DNA of 64,000 nucleotides from NCBI GenBank assembly GCA_905221095.1, contig CAJNBV010000010.1:5188-69187 (forward strand). The letters run 5' to 3'. This document shows positions 60,383 to 64,000 of this stretch, one piece after another. Under the pieces are notes generated by a model. The model was given only the letters and a program-made list of their open reading frames with translations. It was not told the DNA's origin and did not search any database. Position 1 is the first letter of the stretch. The number at the start of each line of letters is the position of its first letter. Position numbers and translations under genes: made by a program. The stretch comes from a bacterium (GTDB lineage Bacteria > Bacillota > Bacilli > Lactobacillales > Streptococcaceae).

Positions 60383-60475
60383 ATTCTGATAAAAATTGGA
60401 GAAATTCGACAAAAAAACTTGAAAAAAACGAAGGTAAGCGTTATGATAGAAAAGAAGAAATATTGGAGGAATAAC

Positions 60476-61825
60476 ATGTCACATATTAAATTTGATTATT
60501 CAAAAGTTTTAGACAAATTTGTTGCACCACATGAAGTGGAATACATGCAATCACAAGTAACAGCAGCAGATGAATTGATCCGTAAAGGAACTGGTGCTGG
60601 TAGCGACTTCTTAGGATGGTTGGATCTTCCTGAAAACTACGACCGTGAAGAATTTGACCGCATCTTGAAAGCTGCTGAGCAAATTAAGTCAGACAGCGAT
60701 GTTTTGGTTGTGATTGGTATCGGTGGATCTTACCTTGGTGCCAAAGCAGCAATCGACTTCTTGAACCACCATTTTGCTAACTTGCAAACAAAAGAAGAAC
60801 GTAAGGCTCCACAAATCCTTTACGCTGGAAACTCAATCTCATCTACTTACCTTGCTGACTTGGTAGAGTACGTAGCTGACAAAGACTTCTCAGTAAACGT
60901 GATTTCTAAATCAGGTACAACAACTGAACCAGCTATCGCTTTCCGTGTCTTCAAAGAACTTTTGGTTAAGAAATACGGACAAGAAGAAGCCAACAAACGT
61001 ATCTATGCAACAACTGACCGCCAAAAAGGTGCTGTTAAGGTTGAAGCAGACGCTAACGGTTGGGAAACATTTGTTGTTCCAGACGACATCGGTGGACGCT
61101 TCTCAGTATTGACAGCAGTTGGATTGCTTCCAATCGCAGCATCAGGAGCTGATATCAAAGCACTTATGGAAGGTGCGAACGCAGCTCGCAAAGACTACAC
61201 TTCAGATAAAATCTCTGAAAACGAAGCATACCAATACGCAGCAGTTCGTAACATCCTTTACCGTAAAGGCTATGCAACTGAAATCTTGGTAAATTATGAG
61301 CCATCACTTCAATACTTCTCAGAATGGTGGAAACAATTGGCTGGTGAATCAGAAGGGAAAGACCAAAAAGGTATCTACCCAACTTCAGCTAACTTCTCAA
61401 CTGACTTGCACTCACTTGGTCAATTTATCCAAGAAGGAACTCGTATCATGTTTGAAACAGTTGTTCGTGTTGACAAACCACGTAAAAACGTGATCATTCC
61501 TACATTGGAAGAAGATCTTGATGGACTTGGTTACCTTCAAGGAAAAGACGTTGACTTTGTAAACAAAAAAGCAACTGACGGTGTTCTTCTTGCCCACACT
61601 GATGGTGATGTACCAAACATGTATGTGACTCTTCCAGAGCAAGATGCTTTCACTCTTGGTTACACTATCTACTTCTTCGAATTGGCAATTGCTCTTTCAG
61701 GTTACTTGAATGCTATCAACCCATTTGACCAACCAGGTGTTGAAGCTTACAAACGTAACATGTTTGCCCTTCTTGGAAAACCAGGATTTGAAGAATTGAG
61801 CAAAGAACTTAACGCACGTCTATAA
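60476..61825 (+). CDS. pgi: glucose-6-phosphate isomerase
   Basis: 449 aa glycolytic enzyme interconverting glucose-6-phosphate and fructose-6-phosphate. PGI signatures are visible: [49 protein letters not shown] and the C-terminal [26 protein letters not shown] at 60476 behind TTGGAGGAA. Codon use is strongly biased, as expected for a highly expressed gene. Confidence 0.98.
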   Translation: MSHIKFDYSKVLDKFVAPHEVEYMQSQVTAADELIRKGTGAGSDFLGWLDLPENYDREEFDRILKAAEQIKSDSDVLVVIGIGGSYLGAKAAIDFLNHHFANLQTKEERKAPQILYAGNSISSTYLADLVEYVADKDFSVNVISKSGTTTEPAIAFRVFKELLVKKYGQEEANKRIYATTDRQKGAVKVEADANGWETFVVPDDIGGRFSVLTAVGLLPIAASGADIKALMEGANAARKDYTSDKISENEAYQYAAVRNILYRKGYATEILVNYEPSLQYFSEWWKQLAGESEGKDQKGIYPTSANFSTDLHSLGQFIQEGTRIMFETVVRVDKPRKNVIIPTLEEDLDGLGYLQGKDVDFVNKKATDGVLLAHTDGDVPNMYVTLPEQDAFTLGYTIYFFELAIALSGYLNAINPFDQPGVEAYKRNMFALLGKPGFEELSKELNARL

Positions 61826-61831
61826 TAGAAG

Positions 61832-61860
61832 AAAAGAGTGGTTTGTCCACTCTTTTTACT
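61832..61860 (+). terminator. pgi terminator
   Basis: AGAGTGG-TTTG-TCCACTCTTTTT stem and T tract. Confidence 0.88.
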
Positions 61861-61877
61861 CTCTTTATCCATAGAAA

Positions 61878-61906
61878 TTGGACTCAGCCAAGACTTGTGA
61901 TATAAT
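61878..61906 (+). promoter_or_regulatory. gltX promoter
   Basis: TTGGAC (61878-61883), 17 bp, TATAAT (61901-61906). Confidence 0.82.
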
Positions 61907-61952
61907 ATAGAGAGCAAAAAGGCAGACGCCTAAAGACTTTATAGGAGAAACT

Positions 61953-63413
61953 ATGTCAAAAGATATCCGCGTACGTTACGCACCAAGTCCAACAGGACTA
62001 CTACACATCGGAAATGCCCGTACAGCATTGTTCAACTACCTTTACGCACGTCATCACGGTGGCACTTTTATTATCCGTATCGAAGATACTGACCGTAAAC
62101 GTCATGTCGAAGATGGTGAACGTTCACAGCTTGAAAACCTTCGTTGGTTAGGTATGGATTGGGATGAAAGCCCAGAAACACATGAAAATTACCGCCAGTC
62201 TGAGCGTTTGGACTTGTATCAAAAATATATCGATCAATTGCTAGCTGAAGGAAAAGCCTACAAATCTTATGTTACAGAAGAAGAGTTGGCAGCTGAACGC
62301 GAACGCCAAGAAGCAGCTGGTGAAACACCACGTTACATCAATGAATACCTTGGGATGAGTGAAGAGGAAAAGGCTACTTACATCGCAGAACGCGAAGCAG
62401 CAGGGATCATCCCAACGGTCCGTTTGGCTGTCAATGAGTCAGGTATCTACAAGTGGCATGACATGGTCAAAGGCGATATCGAATTTGAAGGTGGCAATAT
62501 CGGTGGTGACTGGGTTATTCAAAAGAAAGACGGTTACCCAACTTACAACTTTGCCGTTGTTATCGATGACCACGATATGCAAATCTCTCATGTTATCCGT
62601 GGAGATGACCATATTGCTAATACACCAAAACAGCTTATGGTTTATGAAGCCCTTGGTTGGGAAGCTCCAGAGTTCGGTCACATGACCTTGATCATCAACT
62701 CTGAAACTGGGAAAAAATTGTCTAAACGTGACACCAACACCCTTCAGTTTATCGAAGACTACCGTAAAAAAGGTTATTTACCAGAAGCAGTCTTTAACTT
62801 TATTGCTCTTCTTGGTTGGAACCCAGGTGGCGAAGATGAGATTTTTTCTCGTGAAGAACTCATTAAACTTTTCGATGAAAACCGCCTCAGCAAGTCTCCA
62901 GCAGCCTTCGACCAGAAAAAACTTGACTGGATGAGCAATGATTATATCAAGAATGCAGACCTAGAAACTATCTTTGAAATGGCAAAACCATTCCTAGAAG
63001 AAGCGGGTCGATTGACAGACAAGGCTGAAAAATTAGTTGAGCTCTATAAACCACAAATGAAATCAGTAGATGAGATTATCCCATTGACAGATCTCTTCTT
63101 CTCAGATTTCCCAGAATTGACAGAAGCAGAGCGCGAAGTCATGACGGGTGAAACAGTTCCAACAGTTCTTGAAGCCTTCAAAGCAAAACTTGAAGCGATG
63201 ACAGATGATGAATTTGTAACAGAAAATATCTTCCCACAAATTAAAGCAGTCCAAAAAGAAACAGGTATTAAAGGGAAAAATCTTTTCATGCCAATTCGTA
63301 TCGCTGTTTCAGGTGAAATGCATGGACCAGAATTGCCAGATACGATCTTCTTGCTAGGTCGTGAAAAATCAATCCAGCATATCGAAAATATGTTAAAAGA
63401 AATCTCTAGGTAA
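61953..63413 (+). CDS. gltX: glutamyl-tRNA synthetase
   Basis: 486 aa class I synthetase, the non-discriminating type used in Gram-positives. The HIGH-type motif is [21 protein letters not shown] (about residues 9-29), the KMSKS loop is KKLSKRDTN (near residue 254), and the C-terminal anticodon-binding helical domain ends [25 protein letters not shown] precedes the ATG. The deaminase-like gene follows 13 bp later and is probably co-transcribed. Confidence 0.98.
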   Translation: MSKDIRVRYAPSPTGLLHIGNARTALFNYLYARHHGGTFIIRIEDTDRKRHVEDGERSQLENLRWLGMDWDESPETHENYRQSERLDLYQKYIDQLLAEGKAYKSYVTEEELAAERERQEAAGETPRYINEYLGMSEEEKATYIAEREAAGIIPTVRLAVNESGIYKWHDMVKGDIEFEGGNIGGDWVIQKKDGYPTYNFAVVIDDHDMQISHVIRGDDHIANTPKQLMVYEALGWEAPEFGHMTLIINSETGKKLSKRDTNTLQFIEDYRKKGYLPEAVFNFIALLGWNPGGEDEIFSREELIKLFDENRLSKSPAAFDQKKLDWMSNDYIKNADLETIFEMAKPFLEEAGRLTDKAEKLVELYKPQMKSVDEIIPLTDLFFSDFPELTEAEREVMTGETVPTVLEAFKAKLEAMTDDEFVTENIFPQIKAVQKETGIKGKNLFMPIRIAVSGEMHGPELPDTIFLLGREKSIQHIENMLKEISR

Positions 63414-63426
63414 GAAGGGTACAATA

Positions 63427-63861
63427 ATGGACATCTGGGAAAAGATGTACGAAGAAGCACAGAAACTATACGATCCACATGAAGTATCTGATTTTGTTTA
63501 TGCCAACCATGTTGTAGCCGCAGTAGAAGCAGAAGATGGACAAATATTTACAGGTTTCTGTATGGAGGGAACCTGTGGTGTATTCCATCTCTGCGCAGAG
63601 CGGGCAGCACTCTTCAATATGTACCAATTTTCAGGGCAAACTAAGGTTAAAAAAGTATTAGCCTTCCGAGATAAACCGCCGTATGGTGGAAGTTCAGGAA
63701 TGCCCTGTGGAGCTTGCAGAGAATTCCTTTTAGAGTTGAACGTTGAAAATAAAGATGCAGAATTCATGATGGACTACGATAGAAGAAAGATAGTGAAAGT
63801 CGCAGAGCTAATGCCCTATTGGTGGGGAGAAGAACGTGCTTCTAAGTTTAATGAACAATAG
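63427..63861 (+). CDS. cytidine/deoxycytidylate deaminase-family protein
   Basis: 144 aa. The zinc site is complete: HLCAERAAL with the catalytic Glu, and MPCGACREFL with the two Cys ligands. Similar short proteins include cytidine deaminase and blasticidin-S deaminase-like enzymes; the substrate is not clear. AGAAGGGT precedes the ATG. A terminator follows directly. Confidence 0.88.
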   Translation: MDIWEKMYEEAQKLYDPHEVSDFVYANHVVAAVEAEDGQIFTGFCMEGTCGVFHLCAERAALFNMYQFSGQTKVKKVLAFRDKPPYGGSSGMPCGACREFLLELNVENKDAEFMMDYDRRKIVKVAELMPYWWGEERASKFNEQ

Positions 63862-63890
63862 AAGAGTCAGTATAATTCTGGCTCTTTTTA
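63862..63890 (+). terminator. gltX operon terminator
   Basis: AAGAGTCAG/CTGGCTCTTTTT with a 7-nt loop. Confidence 0.88.
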
Positions 63891-63943
63891 CTATAAGTTG
63901 AAAAAGTCGATTTGAAAAAAATGAAAAAAATTAGAAAAAGATG

Positions 63944-63971
63944 TTGACAAAAAATAAAAAGTCGGTATAAT
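63944..63971 (+). promoter_or_regulatory. strong promoter for a gene beyond the window
   Basis: TTGACA (63944-63949), 16 bp, TATAAT (63966-63971). The predicted RNA would start with a small GAGTTG/CAACTC hairpin before the sequence ends. Confidence 0.8.
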
Positions 63972-64000
63972 AGTAAGAGTTGAAAATAACAACTCTGGTC

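Overview
The window reads as chromosomal DNA of a mitis-group Streptococcus close to, but not, S. pneumoniae. The gene order ilvD, hisS, aspS, malR/malA/malD/malC/malX, malQ, glgP, rlmA, tyrS, pbp1b, dapD, dapL, fau, rhomboid, galU, gpsA, argS, argR, mutS, patA, patB, pgi, gltX matches, as I remember it, a continuous pneumococcal segment. Four BOX repeats, a pneumococcal/mitis-group hallmark, are present. A complete type II-A CRISPR-Cas locus lies between the rhomboid gene and galU. S. pneumoniae lacks CRISPR-Cas, so S. mitis/S. oralis-like is the best reading.

Layout. 0-5 kb: ilvD, a MIP18/SufT-like gene, an Rgg-type regulator followed by an MFS transporter, and a BOX. 5-14 kb: hisS; an operon of small membrane proteins with a Cro-like repressor, PspC-domain and DUF3169-type proteins, an ABC transporter and a CPBP protease, preceded by a perfect inverted-repeat operator; then aspS and a YitT-family protein. 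14-23.5 kb: the maltodextrin regulon, malXCD and malAR on the minus strand and malQ-glgP on the plus strand, with MalR-type operators at both divergent promoters. 23.5-36 kb: small membrane genes, rlmA, a metal-type P-ATPase, tyrS, pbp1b, a DMT transporter, a candidate structured RNA, dapD, dapL, fau and a rhomboid protease.

36-44 kb: the CRISPR locus. It holds a 16-repeat/15-spacer array, then csn2, cas2, cas1 and cas9, all on the minus strand, and a divergent tracrRNA. Upstream of the short tracrRNA lies a repeat-like segment preceded by 12 nt that match the cas9 transcription start region next to an AGGAG PAM. This is the arrangement expected of a long tracrRNA acting as a natural single guide that represses cas9.

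44-50.5 kb: galU and gpsA, then an AT-rich accessory cassette. It has an RRNPP-like regulator, a 13-bp inverted repeat, a 13-codon hydrophobic peptide ORF with a perfect Shine-Dalgarno sequence, a MacB-type ABC transporter and a small membrane protein. A ~40-bp direct repeat flanks it. It looks like an undescribed peptide-signalling/ABC system. 50.5-51 kb: a ~180-bp hairpin-rich sequence repeated twice. 51-64 kb: argS, argR, mutS, patA/patB with an attenuator leader, a class I glutamine amidotransferase, pgi, gltX and a cytidine-deaminase-like gene, ending at a strong promoter for a gene outside the window.

No rRNA, tRNA, intact insertion sequence or prophage was seen. All database-style identifications are from recognition of motifs; no searches were run.
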